NCBI GenBank assembly: GCA_040878345.1
Contig: JBBDML010000035.1
Coordinates: 1 to 50,704 of the forward strand
Direction: 5' to 3'
DNA length: 50,704 bases
Origin: ZC4RG35 sp040878345
GTDB taxonomy: Bacteria; Actinomycetota; Acidimicrobiia; Spongiisociales; ZC4RG35
Shown here: positions 1-8,335 of the stretch, piece after piece
Position numbering within the stretch: position 1 is the first letter of the stretch
Layout: every line of letters starts with the position of its first letter
Notes under the pieces: model-generated
The model's input: only the letters and a program-made list of their open reading frames with translations
What the model was told of the DNA's origin: nothing
Database searches by the model: none
Program-made: the position numbers and the translations under genes

Positions 1-55
1 GCTCCTGGCACCCACGCGCCGCCTCACCTTCGACAACCTGATGCGAGGCGCCTAG
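1..55 (+). CDS. C-terminal end of an unidentified protein (partial)
   Basis: Frame 2 is open from the left edge and ends in TAG at 53-55, giving the tail LLAPTRRLTFDNLMRGA. The segment is too short to assign a family. Its stop overlaps the stop of the convergent ABC transporter: the shared CTAG at 52-55 supplies a TAG to both strands, so the two genes meet with no intergenic spacer. That the frame is coding is inferred from this tight convergent arrangement only. Confidence 0.4.
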   Translation, partial: LLAPTRRLTFDNLMRGA

Positions 56-1944
56 CCCCCTGTCGAACCGGGGACCAGCCCGAACTGGGTGTGGTACAGC
101 TCGGCGTAGAGGCCTTCGGTCTCGATCAGGGAGAAATGGTCTCCCCTCTCCACGATCGTGCCCTCGTCGAAAACCAGGATCTGGTCGGCCTTGCGGACCG
201 TTGACAGCCGGTGGGCGATGACGATCGAGGTCCTTCCCTCCATGAGCACCTCCAGGGCCTCCTGGATCAGGGACTCCGACCGCGAGTCCAGATGCGATGT
301 CGCCTCGTCGAGGATCAGGACACGGGGATCCTCGAGGAGGACACGGGCGATCGAGACCCTCTGTTTCTCGCCGCCCGAGAGCCGATAACCCCGCTCCCCC
401 ACCACGGTCTCATACCCGGCAGGGAGCCTCGAGATCATATCGTGGATGTTGGCGGCCTGGGCCGCCCCTTCCAGCTCGGCATCACTGGCATCAGGCCGGG
501 CGTACCGAAGGTTGGCGGCGATGGTGTCGTGGAACAGGTAGGACTCCTGTGTCACCACCCCCACCGTGGCGGCCAACTCCTCCTGGTCGATCCGTCGGAC
601 GTCCTTGCCGTCGATCGAGATCGTGCCCTTGGTGACGTCATAGAGACGAGGCACGAGATAGGAGATGGTCGTCTTACCGGCGCCTGACGGCCCCACCAGT
701 GCGGTGAGGGTGCCGGGCTCGGCGACGAAGCTGACCCCTTTCAGGGCCAGGTCCCTGGTCGAGCCCTGATGGGATGGCATCGGCTCGTCGGAGTCGGTGC
801 TCCAGAAGCGCTTCACCGCCTCCAGGCCCTCCGGGCGGTCGCTGCGATAACTGAAGGAGACATCGGAGAACTCCACCCGCCCCACCGCCGGGGCCAGGCT
901 CACCGGGTTGGCGGGGGCGGGGACATCGGTCTCCAGGTCGAGGACTTCGAACACTCTCTCGAAGGAGACCAACGAGGTCGCCAGCTCGACCCGGGAGTTC
1001 GAGATCGCCGACAGCGGACCGTAGAGCTGCGAGAGCAACGCCGAGAACATGACGATCGTCCCCAGACTGATCGACCCGTTGATCACCAGAAGCCCCCCCA
1101 CCCAGAACACAGCCGCCGTTCCCACCGCCGAGACCAGGCCGAGGGCGGCGAAGAAGCCTCGCCCCACCATCGAGCGGCGGATCGAGATGTCCCTGACCAG
1201 GGCGGCCTGGGTGGAGAAGCGCTTGTTCTCCTCCTTCCAGCGCCCGAAGAGCCGGACCAGGAGGGCGCCGCTGACATTGAAGGTCTCCTGGAGGATCCCC
1301 GACATCTTCGCCTCGTGCTCCATCTCCTGTTGGGTGACCCTTCGGAGGATGCGGGCCACCCGCCTCGCCGGGAGGACGAACAACGGGAGAGCGGCCACCG
1401 CCAACAGGGTCAGGCGCCAGTCCGCCCTGATCATAACGGTGAGGATCACCACCACCGAGACCAGGTTCGACACGATCGAGACGAAGGTGCCGGTGATCGC
1501 CTGTTGGGCCCCCACGACATCGGAGTTGAGCCGGTTCATCAACTCCCCGGTCTTGGTGGCAGTGAAGAACCGCAGCGACATCCTCTGCAGGTGGGCGAAG
1601 AGCTGCCGTCTCAGGTCGAAGATGATTCCTTCGCCGACCCGGGAGGAGAACCAGCGCTGGACGATGCCAACCACCGCGTTGACCAGCGGGACCAGGATCA
1701 TCCCCACGCCGAGAAGGGTGAGCTGGCGCACGTCACGTTCGGGGATCGCCTGGTCGACCAGTGCTCGAATCAAGATCGATGGGACCACCGACAGCGTCGA
1801 GATGACCAGGATCGTGAGCATGATCCCGATCAGCCCACCGAGGTATGGCCGACCGTAGCCCCACACCCGTCGCAGCAGGTCGCGGTCGAGATCCGGCCGG
1901 TCTTGCTCCTCGTCGTATCGGACGTAGCTCGACCAGCCACCCAT
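52..1944 (-). CDS. ABC exporter, fused permease and ATPase (630 aa)
   Basis: A half-size ABC exporter of the MsbA/MdlB type: an N-terminal six-helix membrane domain (about residues 30-330) followed by one nucleotide-binding domain. The ATPase shows Walker A GPSGAGKTT, Q-loop GVVTQES, signature LSGGEKQR, Walker B VLILDEA and H-loop IAHRLST, so it should be catalytically competent and work as a homodimer. The frame is open upstream to 2202, but that stretch is antisense-like and crosses the lipoprotein gene. I chose ATG 1944 (MGGWSSYVRYDEEQ), which has GAGGAGG about 15 nt upstream. It lies 41 nt after the lipoprotein gene on the same strand, so the two are probably co-transcribed. The substrate cannot be told from sequence. 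Confidence 0.88.
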   Translation of the reverse strand: MGGWSSYVRYDEEQDRPDLDRDLLRRVWGYGRPYLGGLIGIMLTILVISTLSVVPSILIRALVDQAIPERDVRQLTLLGVGMILVPLVNAVVGIVQRWFSSRVGEGIIFDLRRQLFAHLQRMSLRFFTATKTGELMNRLNSDVVGAQQAITGTFVSIVSNLVSVVVILTVMIRADWRLTLLAVAALPLFVLPARRVARILRRVTQQEMEHEAKMSGILQETFNVSGALLVRLFGRWKEENKRFSTQAALVRDISIRRSMVGRGFFAALGLVSAVGTAAVFWVGGLLVINGSISLGTIVMFSALLSQLYGPLSAISNSRVELATSLVSFERVFEVLDLETDVPAPANPVSLAPAVGRVEFSDVSFSYRSDRPEGLEAVKRFWSTDSDEPMPSHQGSTRDLALKGVSFVAEPGTLTALVGPSGAGKTTISYLVPRLYDVTKGTISIDGKDVRRIDQEELAATVGVVTQESYLFHDTIAANLRYARPDASDAELEGAAQAANIHDMISRLPAGYETVVGERGYRLSGGEKQRVSIARVLLEDPRVLILDEATSHLDSRSESLIQEALEVLMEGRTSIVIAHRLSTVRKADQILVFDEGTIVERGDHFSLIETEGLYAELYHTQFGLVPGSTGG

Positions 1945-1985
1945 GTGATAGATGACGGTCCTCCTCGAGGTGAGTCGACCCGAGC

Positions 1986-2738
1986 CTACGAGCCGTTGAG
2001 CTCTGTGAGGGAAACCGTCTCGGCGGCCATCTCCTCGAGGACATCGGAGGCGACGAATGGACGGCCGAACAACTCGTAGCGGTACGGGCCCTCGAACCAG
2101 ATGAACGTGTTGCCAGAAGGCGAGGTCAGCCTCCAGATGTCGCGGCCATTGATGCTGACCAGCGCGCACTCGTCGGTGGTGCGCTCGGCGAATCGCGCAC
2201 ACGAGAACTCGGCCCCGGCCTCTCCGAGCTCACCGGCGGTCTCGGGGTCGTTGGCCACCCGCAGCACCGCCATCTGGGCCACCGACCGTGACCTGGTGTA
2301 TGGCTCGGCTGACCAGATCCCAAAAGCGGCCGTGGGCTCGGCAGACAAACGGCCCGAGTTCTCGATCACGAGTTGCGACGACACCCACTCGGCTCCGTAT
2401 GGGACATTGGTGGGGAAGGACAGATCGGGGACCGCGGCCGCGATCTCGAATCTGGTGGCCTGGATGAACCGGTCGCCTTGCCGCCGATCGAAAACCCCCG
2501 CCACCACGGCCGCCGGATCGTCGAGACCGGCTGCCACGATCTCGTCGTTAGACCATCGCAGGGTGGTGGCAGGGGCGAGCCGGGGGGCGTCCACCTCCAC
2601 GACGGTGGTAGTGGTGACCTCGGGCTCGTTGATCCAGTTCGAGCTGCGGTTTCCCATCGACTGCAAGGGTGACTCGCCACATGCCACCGTGGCGAAAATC
2701 GCTGAGATCAGAGCGAGGCGTTTGGCCCGCTGAGTCAA
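1986..2738 (-). CDS. putative secreted lipoprotein, unknown function (250 aa)
   Basis: The N-terminus has a short basic stretch (RAKR), a hydrophobic core and a lipobox ending in TVAC, which predicts lipid attachment at about Cys20 and anchoring to the outer face of the membrane. The start is TTG at 2738, preceded by GGAAGG at 7 nt spacing; this strong site justifies the rare codon. The mature part begins with a Ser/Thr-rich linker (VTTTTVVEVD) and then a roughly 190-residue globular region that I do not recognise. It has two further cysteines (FSCARF and DECALV). It lies directly upstream of the ABC exporter and may be its accessory protein, but that is inference from position. Confidence 0.7.
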   Translation of the reverse strand: MTQRAKRLALISAIFATVACGESPLQSMGNRSSNWINEPEVTTTTVVEVDAPRLAPATTLRWSNDEIVAAGLDDPAAVVAGVFDRRQGDRFIQATRFEIAAAVPDLSFPTNVPYGAEWVSSQLVIENSGRLSAEPTAAFGIWSAEPYTRSRSVAQMAVLRVANDPETAGELGEAGAEFSCARFAERTTDECALVSINGRDIWRLTSPSGNTFIWFEGPYRYELFGRPFVASDVLEEMAAETVSLTELNGS

Positions 2739-2885
2739 AACGTTTCCTTCCGACCGTGTGACAACGGCTGGCGTCCTTCACCCGGTTCCCACCAACGGAT
2801 ACCCACGGGGTCATTCTCGCCAACATATCCTCGAACCCGTGGATCAGTGCCCGTCTTCCGCCACCCCGCTGTGTGAGGCCTCTTG

Positions 2886-3956
2886 ATGCGACTGCTCGTC
2901 ATCAATGGCCCCAACCTCGACCTCCTCGGAACGCGCCAGCCCGAGGTCTATGGGGCCCGGACCCTCTCCGACATCGAGGCCAATCTGGTCGCCTTCGGCA
3001 AGGAGCTCGGCGTCGAGGTCGAGGTCTCACAGTCGAACCACGAGGGTGAGATCGTCGAGACCATCCATCGAGCCGAGGCCGACGGTCTGGTGATCAACCC
3101 TGGAGCACTCAGCCACACTTCCCGAGCCATCGCCGACGCGCTGCACACCGTGGGCCTACCCACGGTCGAGGTTCACATCTCCAATGTGATGGAACGCGAG
3201 TCGTGGCGGGCCCTGTCGGTGATCAGTGATGCCTGCGTCGCCACCATCTACGGGAGGGGAATCGAGGGCTACGCCAACGCCATCCGCCATCTGGTCAACA
3301 GGGCGGCGCTGCCATTCCAGACCGTCAGGTACGGGCCCCACCCTGACAACCTGGGCGACCTGCGGCTAGGACAGTCCGGGATGGTGGTCCTGGTCCATGG
3401 AGGGGTGTGGAGACACCAGTATCGCCGGGACACCATCGAGTCGCTCGCCGTCGATCTCACCAAGCGGGGATACCACACCTGGAACATCGAATATCGGGCG
3501 TTCGGCACCGGAGGGGGGTGGCCTGGCTCAGGTCATGACGTCCTGACGGCGCTGGACTACACCCCGCAGCTCGACCTCGATGGCCCGCTCACCGTCATCG
3601 GGCACTCGGCCGGCGGGTACCTGGCCATGTGGTCGGCACCCCGGTCACGGGCCGAAGTGGCGCTCTGTGTCGGGTTGGCCCCTGTGGTGGATCTCGAGGA
3701 CGCCGTTGCCTCGGGGGAGGTCCTGGCACACGAGTCCGGCCTCCTGCTCGATGCGGGGGCACCATCGCCGGTCAGCCCCGGGAAGGTCCCCACCATCGTG
3801 GTCCATGGCACCAGAGACGACATCGTGCCGGTCCGGCACTCCACCGCGTTGGCACGACGGGAGGGTATCGAGATCCTCGAGATCGACGCTGGGCATTTCG
3901 AGCTCCTCGATCCCGCCAGACCCCACTGGGAGTGGGTGATCGATCACCTCTCGTGA
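2886..3956 (+). CDS. aroQ: type II 3-dehydroquinate dehydratase fused to an alpha/beta hydrolase (356 aa)
   Basis: Residues 1 to about 143 are a complete type II dehydroquinase, the shikimate-pathway enzyme converting 3-dehydroquinate to 3-dehydroshikimate. The family's active-site residues are present: N10 (INGPN), R17, Y22, N71 (INPGALSHTS), H77, H97 (EVHISN) and R108. Family members normally stop at about 145-150 residues. Here a second domain (about 160-356) follows with alpha/beta-hydrolase features: oxyanion motif VHGGVW, nucleophile elbow GHSAGG (S241), acid in TRDDIVP (D311/D312) and H337 (AGHFEL). The HGGxW motif and YRxxGxGGGWP region resemble kynurenine-formamidase-like actinobacterial hydrolases. 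ATG 2886 is preferred over in-frame TTG 2883 because GAGG lies 7 nt upstream. The frame is uninterrupted across the junction, so this is a real fusion as sequenced. The hydrolase substrate is unknown. Confidence 0.9.
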   Translation: MRLLVINGPNLDLLGTRQPEVYGARTLSDIEANLVAFGKELGVEVEVSQSNHEGEIVETIHRAEADGLVINPGALSHTSRAIADALHTVGLPTVEVHISNVMERESWRALSVISDACVATIYGRGIEGYANAIRHLVNRAALPFQTVRYGPHPDNLGDLRLGQSGMVVLVHGGVWRHQYRRDTIESLAVDLTKRGYHTWNIEYRAFGTGGGWPGSGHDVLTALDYTPQLDLDGPLTVIGHSAGGYLAMWSAPRSRAEVALCVGLAPVVDLEDAVASGEVLAHESGLLLDAGAPSPVSPGKVPTIVVHGTRDDIVPVRHSTALARREGIEILEIDAGHFELLDPARPHWEWVIDHLS

Positions 3957-3978
3957 TCCCTGAGCCGACTCGACATAG

Positions 3979-3987
3979 TTATCCACA
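3979..3987 (+). promoter_or_regulatory. isolated perfect DnaA-box 9-mer
   Basis: TTATCCACA matches the DnaA box consensus TTATNCACA exactly. It sits in the 85-nt gap before the lysozyme-like gene, followed by a T-run (GGGTTTTTCCCC) and a small GC hairpin (CGCGGG/CCCGCG). Only one box is seen and there is no dnaA or dnaN nearby, so this is not an origin. It could regulate the downstream gene or be chance. Confidence 0.3.
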
Positions 3988-4041
3988 GATCTGTAGGGTT
4001 TTTCCCCACGGGCGCGGGTTCCCCGCGGTGGAGTCAGGTGG

Positions 4042-4653
4042 ATGCGTTCTAGACGTCTCTCGTTCATGGCCGGGTGGGTTGCAGTCGCGCTGTTGGCGAT
4101 CGCCGGCTTCGCCGCGTTCGGCAACTTCGGGCCCGACAGCCAACAGGTCCGGCTCGAGGCGGTCGCCGCCTCGATGGGTCACGCCGCCGGCGCCTACGCC
4201 GGTCTCGGTTTCACCCAACTCGGGTTCAACCAAGCTCGGCAGCCCGAGGCCGAGGACTCCCAGACCCTGTCGACCGAGAGCGACGAAGCGGGGGCAGCAA
4301 GCGAAGACATCGAAGACCGGGTCCCGGCATCGACCGGGACCATCGCCGACCCGGGAAGTGGTTGGCTCTCAGAGGTCGAGGTCAGAGCCCTGATCAGTCT
4401 CTATTTCCAACCGGCTGACGTCAATCGGGCGGTCAGGGTGGCGTGGTGCGAGTCCAGGTTCGACCCGTCCTCGACGAATCTCCGCACCGGGGGGGTTGGC
4501 ATTTTCCAGCACCTACCCCGTTATTGGGAAGAGCTGGCCTCCAATGCCGGCTTCGCCAACACCCTCCCCACCGACCCCGAAGCGTCGATAGCCGCCGCAG
4601 CTTGGGCGGTCTACGAGGGTGGTGGCTGGGACGTCTTCGCCTGCCGAGGCTGA
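4042..4653 (+). CDS. secreted or membrane-anchored lysozyme-like (transglycosylase SLT) protein (203 aa)
   Basis: A signal anchor at about residues 9-28 (MAGWVAVALLAIAGFAAFG) is followed by an acidic, low-complexity linker (about 60-110) and a C-terminal lysozyme-fold domain (about 113-203). The domain carries the SLT signature WCESRFDP, with E137 as probable catalytic acid, and the GIFQH...YW motif typical of actinobacterial peptidoglycan transglycosylases and resuscitation factors. It probably cleaves peptidoglycan glycan strands outside the membrane. ATG 4042 has GGAG 8 nt upstream. The gene is convergent with dnaE2, 36 nt away. The small domain and linker resemble wall-remodelling proteins, but the exact bond cut cannot be told from sequence. 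Confidence 0.8.
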   Translation: MRSRRLSFMAGWVAVALLAIAGFAAFGNFGPDSQQVRLEAVAASMGHAAGAYAGLGFTQLGFNQARQPEAEDSQTLSTESDEAGAASEDIEDRVPASTGTIADPGSGWLSEVEVRALISLYFQPADVNRAVRVAWCESRFDPSSTNLRTGGVGIFQHLPRYWEELASNAGFANTLPTDPEASIAAAAWAVYEGGGWDVFACRG

Positions 4654-4689
4654 TCGGCCAGACCATCGACTTGTGAGCGGGTGCTGAGC

Positions 4690-7600
4690 TCATCTGAAGT
4701 CTCGGGACTGGACCGTCTGTATCCCGAGTGGCTCGAAGTCGCGGGCAACCAGGTTGGTGACCCCGTCGTAGAACTCGATCCTCCCGTGGATCACCACGGC
4801 GGGGCTCTTTCTGGCCACGCTCCGATGCCTGGCCCAGACGTCGGGCAGGACAACCACGTTGAGTTGACCGGTCTCATCCTCGAGATTGAGGAAGTAGACC
4901 CCCCGTGAGGTCGAGGGGCGCTGGCGGTGGGTTATCACCCCGGCCACTTTGACCCGAGCCCGGCCCCGACCCTCATCCAGCACCTGTGCCGCGGTGAGGC
5001 ATCCGTCCAGACGGTCCCTGACGAAGCTCATGGGGTGGACCGATGAGACACCGGTGGCCCAGAGATCGGCTCGATGCTCTTCCTCGGGGCTCATGCCAGG
5101 CAACCCGGGGGCGACGATCCCGGGGGAGAGAGCCAGCCGCCCCGGGTCGATCTCGGCGAGGGCCCCGGCCGCCCACAGCCCTTCCCGCCGCCCCAGACCC
5201 ACCGTCTCCAGGGCGCCGGCGGCGGCCAGGCCTTCGAGAGCCTCGACACCGAGCCCGGTGCGGAAGGCGAGGTCCTCGGGTGAGACGAACACGCCGCCGA
5301 GGACGCGGGCAGCCTCGATCCTGGTGACCTCCCTCTCCCCCATGTTCCTCACGTATCGCAGCCCCATCCTCACCACTACCGAGGGTCGCACCGGGTCGTC
5401 GACATGGCCTCTCCCCCGTCGCCAGCTCTGCCCCAGATAGGAGACGACGTCGTCGGGATCGGTGTCACATGGCTCGATGGTGCAGTCGTGCCAGGAGAGG
5501 TTGACATCGGGGGGGAGCACGATGACCCCGTGACGCTGGGCGTCCTGCACCAGGGAGTTTGGGTGGTAGAACCCCATGGGTTGGGCATTGAGCAGCCCGG
5601 CAAGGTATTCGGCCGGATAGTGGAAGCGGAGCCATGCAGACATGTAGACGATGTAGGCGAAGCTCACCGAGTGGCTCTCCGGGAAGCCGAAGCTGGAAAA
5701 GCCCTGGAGCTTCTCCCATATCTCGTCTGCGGCCGCGCCCACCACCCCGTTGGCGGCCATCCCGGCAATGACCTCGTCATGGAGACGGCCCATGGCCTGC
5801 TCGGAGCGCTTGTGGGTCATCGCCTGGCGAAGACGATCGGCCTGTGAGCCGTCGAAACCGGCACATACTCGCGCCAGCTCCATGAGCTGCTCCTGGAAGA
5901 TTGGCACCCCGAGTGTCTTCTCCAGGATGGGCATCGTTGAGGGATGCGGGTAACGGACCGGCTCCTCGCCATTGCGTCGACGCAGATAGGGGTGCACCGA
6001 CTGACCCTGTATCGGGCCGGGGCGGATCAGGGCCACCTCGACAGCCAGGTCGTAGAAGGTCTTGGGCTTCATCTTGGGGAGGGTGGCCATCTGGGCACGT
6101 GACTCGATCTGGAACAGACCAACGGTGTCGGCCCGGGTGATCGAGTCGTAGATCGACGGCTCCTGGGGCAGGGTGGCCAGGTCGACGTCGACCCCGTGGG
6201 TCTCGTCTATCAAGTCGGAGGCGAGGTGGAGGGCATTGAGCATCCCCAAGCCGAGGAGGTCGAACTTGACGATCCCCACCGCCGCCGAGTCGTCCTTGTC
6301 CCATTGGATCACGGTCCGGCCCTCCAGTCTCCCCCACTCCACGGGCACCACCTGCCACAGCGGCCGGTCGGCGATCACCATGCCCCCGGAGTGGATCCCC
6401 ATGTGCCGGGGGAACCCATCCAGACGCCAACAGATGTCGAAGATCATCTCGGCGGTCATGCCCTCGGGAAGCGGGGCGTCCATCTCGGCGAGCTTGGCCG
6501 GGTCACGGGTGTCGACGTACTTGGTCAACCCATCGGCCTGGGCCTGGGTGAACCCGAAGGCCTTGGCAACGTCCCGGAGAACCGACCGGGCGCGGTAGGT
6601 GATCACATTGGCCACCATTGCTGCCCGCTCCCGCCCATAGCGCCGATAGCAGTACTGGATGACCTCCTCGCGGCGATCGGCCTCGAAATCGATGTCGATG
6701 TCCGGCGGCTTGCCCCTCTCCTCGGAGAGGAACCGCTCGAAGGGAAGATGGAGTCGGATCGGGTCGACCCTGGTCAACCCGATACAGCGACAGATGGCCG
6801 AATCGGCGCCCGAGCCACGGATCTGACAGAAGATCCCCTGCTCCCGGGCATAGTCGACCAGATCCTTTACCACCAGGAAGTAACCGGCGAACCCCAGGCG
6901 GTCGATGACCCCCAACTCATGATCGAGACGGCGTCTCGCCCCAGGGTCGATCCCGTCGTCCGACCCCGGGTACACGTGGCGGGCGCCATCCCAGGTGAGA
7001 TGACGCAGATAGTCCATCTCGTCCCGGAAGTGGCCGGGCATGGGGAAGTCGGGAAGGCGAGGCGCCACCAGGCCGAGATCGAAAGCCATCCTCCGCCCCA
7101 GCTCGGCGGCGCGGGCCACCGCACCCGGATAACGGGCGAATCTGGTGGTCATCTCGTCGGGGTGCTTCAGATATCTCTCGTCGGTGGCGGGTCGGAAACC
7201 GTCGGCCGCCGTCAGGGTGCGTCGCCCCCCGATGGCGGCCAGGGCCTCGGACAGATAGGCGTCGGCACGGTCGCGGTAATGGACCTGGTTGGTGGCGACC
7301 GCGGAGACACCCAGCTTGCCCGCCACCTCCCACATCAGGTCGTTGCGGTGGTCGTCCTCGGGCATCCCGTGGTGCCATAGCTCGACATGGAGACGGCGCC
7401 CGAAGACCTCCCGGAGGCGTGACACCTCTCTGAAGGTGGCGGCCAGGTCACCTGATGCGGCGGCCGAAGGCGCCGCACCTGCGTGACAAGCGGTGAGGGC
7501 GTGGACGTCGTCGGTGGCCGCAGTCGCCGCCAGATCGTCCCATAGATAGACCGGGTGGTCCTTCTCACCCCTCATCTGGCCCCTGGTGACGAGTTGGGAC

Positions 7601-8004
7601 AAGGCCCGATAACCCTCCGGCGACCCGGCGAGGAGCACCAGGTGATCGGTCTCGGGGAGATCGACCGGTTTGGCCCCATGGGCGCCGACACTGCGACCTC
7701 GACGCAACCGCCCCTGGCCGCCCTTGATCCTGGCATGACGCTTACGGTCCCACTCCTCGGCCGCGCTCACCGGGTCGGGCCGACCCTTCGCACCCGCCTC
7801 GAGACCGATCTCCACCCCGTAGATCACGGGAAGCCCGGTCTCCTTCGCCGCCTGCCAGAACCGGGAGACACCGTAGAACCCGTTGTGGTCGGTGACCGCC
7901 AGCGCTCCGTAGCCAAGGGTGACCGCCCTGTCGACCAGGTCCTCGGGGTGGGAAGCGCCATCGAGGAAGGAGAAATTGGTGTGGCAATGGAGCTCGGCGT
8001 ACAT
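4690..8004 (-). CDS. dnaE2: error-prone DNA polymerase DnaE2 (ImuC) (1104 aa)
   Basis: A C-family polymerase alpha subunit of the error-prone DnaE2/ImuC type, which performs translesion synthesis with ImuA' and ImuB. An N-terminal PHP domain (YAELHCHTNFSFLDGAS, VTDHNGFYG) is followed by the palm with PDIDIDFE acidic residues. The fingers and tandem HhH region come next, then a C-terminal OB fold (VKVAGVITHRQRP). At 1104 residues it is the usual DnaE2 size and shorter than replicative DnaE. ATG 8004 lies 6 nt after a TATGGT -10 element and has no Shine-Dalgarno, so the mRNA is probably leaderless. A perfect LexA box overlaps this promoter. It stands alone, with its imuA'-imuB partners at 42.1-44.2 kb, as in mycobacteria. 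Confidence 0.96.
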   Translation of the reverse strand: MYAELHCHTNFSFLDGASHPEDLVDRAVTLGYGALAVTDHNGFYGVSRFWQAAKETGLPVIYGVEIGLEAGAKGRPDPVSAAEEWDRKRHARIKGGQGRLRRGRSVGAHGAKPVDLPETDHLVLLAGSPEGYRALSQLVTRGQMRGEKDHPVYLWDDLAATAATDDVHALTACHAGAAPSAAASGDLAATFREVSRLREVFGRRLHVELWHHGMPEDDHRNDLMWEVAGKLGVSAVATNQVHYRDRADAYLSEALAAIGGRRTLTAADGFRPATDERYLKHPDEMTTRFARYPGAVARAAELGRRMAFDLGLVAPRLPDFPMPGHFRDEMDYLRHLTWDGARHVYPGSDDGIDPGARRRLDHELGVIDRLGFAGYFLVVKDLVDYAREQGIFCQIRGSGADSAICRCIGLTRVDPIRLHLPFERFLSEERGKPPDIDIDFEADRREEVIQYCYRRYGRERAAMVANVITYRARSVLRDVAKAFGFTQAQADGLTKYVDTRDPAKLAEMDAPLPEGMTAEMIFDICWRLDGFPRHMGIHSGGMVIADRPLWQVVPVEWGRLEGRTVIQWDKDDSAAVGIVKFDLLGLGMLNALHLASDLIDETHGVDVDLATLPQEPSIYDSITRADTVGLFQIESRAQMATLPKMKPKTFYDLAVEVALIRPGPIQGQSVHPYLRRRNGEEPVRYPHPSTMPILEKTLGVPIFQEQLMELARVCAGFDGSQADRLRQAMTHKRSEQAMGRLHDEVIAGMAANGVVGAAADEIWEKLQGFSSFGFPESHSVSFAYIVYMSAWLRFHYPAEYLAGLLNAQPMGFYHPNSLVQDAQRHGVIVLPPDVNLSWHDCTIEPCDTDPDDVVSYLGQSWRRGRGHVDDPVRPSVVVRMGLRYVRNMGEREVTRIEAARVLGGVFVSPEDLAFRTGLGVEALEGLAAAGALETVGLGRREGLWAAGALAEIDPGRLALSPGIVAPGLPGMSPEEEHRADLWATGVSSVHPMSFVRDRLDGCLTAAQVLDEGRGRARVKVAGVITHRQRPSTSRGVYFLNLEDETGQLNVVVLPDVWARHRSVARKSPAVVIHGRIEFYDGVTNLVARDFEPLGIQTVQSRDFR

Positions 8005-8010
8005 GACACC

Positions 8011-8036
8011 ACCATATCGAACAAATGTTCGATATG
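8011..8036 (-). promoter_or_regulatory. LexA/SOS box and overlapping -10 element of dnaE2
   Basis: TCGAACAAATGTTCGA at 8017-8032 is a perfect actinobacterial SOS box (TCGAAC-N4-GTTCGA). The dyad extends perfectly to 8013-8036 except the central two bases. On the minus strand the box runs straight into TATGGT (8016-8011), a -10 hexamer ending 6 nt before the dnaE2 ATG. LexA bound here would cover the -10, so repression by occlusion is inferred. Confidence 0.9.
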
Positions 8037-8092
8037 TGGTGGGTACCGTTACCGGGTACCAGGTACTTGCCTAACGGCGTCGAGGATGCCGA

Positions 8093-8098
8093 TAGGCT
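8093..8098 (+). promoter_or_regulatory. -10 element of a leaderless dodecin transcript
   Basis: TAGGCT ends 6 nt before the dodecin ATG (8105), and no purine-rich ribosome site is present. This fits the TANNNT-N6-9-start arrangement of actinobacterial leaderless genes. The preceding 50 nt contain GGGTACC twice (about 8041-8048 and 8054-8060), a possible operator. Confidence 0.5.
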
Positions 8099-8104
8099 CG
8101 GGAC

Positions 8105-8329
8105 ATGTCATCGATCACCAAGACGATCCGGCTGTCGGGTAAGGCCGACGGATCAATCGAGGACGCGGTGAGGACCGTGCTCGCCCGGGCGGCGAGCACC
8201 ATCCAGGACATCCACTCCTTCCGGATAGTGGAAGTGGGGGGTGAGGTCGACTCTTCGGGTGCACCCACCCTTTTCACCGTCACCATCGACATCACGTTCG
8301 GGATCATGGACCCGGTGGTTCACGGCTGA
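8105..8329 (+). CDS. dodecin family flavin-binding protein (74 aa)
   Basis: A complete small dodecin-fold protein: one helix (about 15-33, DGSIEDAVRTVLARAASTI) packed on a three-stranded sheet, with the family pattern DIHSFRIVEVGGEV and the C-terminal strand TLFTVTIDITFGI. Dodecins assemble as dodecamers that store or buffer flavin or CoA. The family's usual Trp in the middle strand is replaced here (HSFRIVE), so ligand preference may differ. It is divergent from dnaE2, sharing a 100-nt intergenic region, and convergent with the next gene, 6 nt away. Confidence 0.85.
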   Translation: MSSITKTIRLSGKADGSIEDAVRTVLARAASTIQDIHSFRIVEVGGEVDSSGAPTLFTVTIDITFGIMDPVVHG

Positions 8330-8335
8330 CCCGAT

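Noticed and set aside
769..2079. 436-aa plus-strand open frame opposite the ABC exporter
   Set aside because: Antisense shadow of a clear ABC gene; Arg/His/Asp/Pro-rich with no domain, as expected from high GC.
1945..2202. 86-residue N-terminal extension of the ABC exporter
   Set aside because: Overlaps the lipoprotein gene and has basic, non-hydrophobic sequence; ATG 1944 has a ribosome site and begins a normal exporter.
3960..4041. origin of replication
   Set aside because: Only one DnaA box, no AT-rich unwinding region and no dnaA/dnaN nearby.
6196..7380. 394-aa plus-strand frame
   Set aside because: Opposite dnaE2; no ribosome site or recognisable domain.
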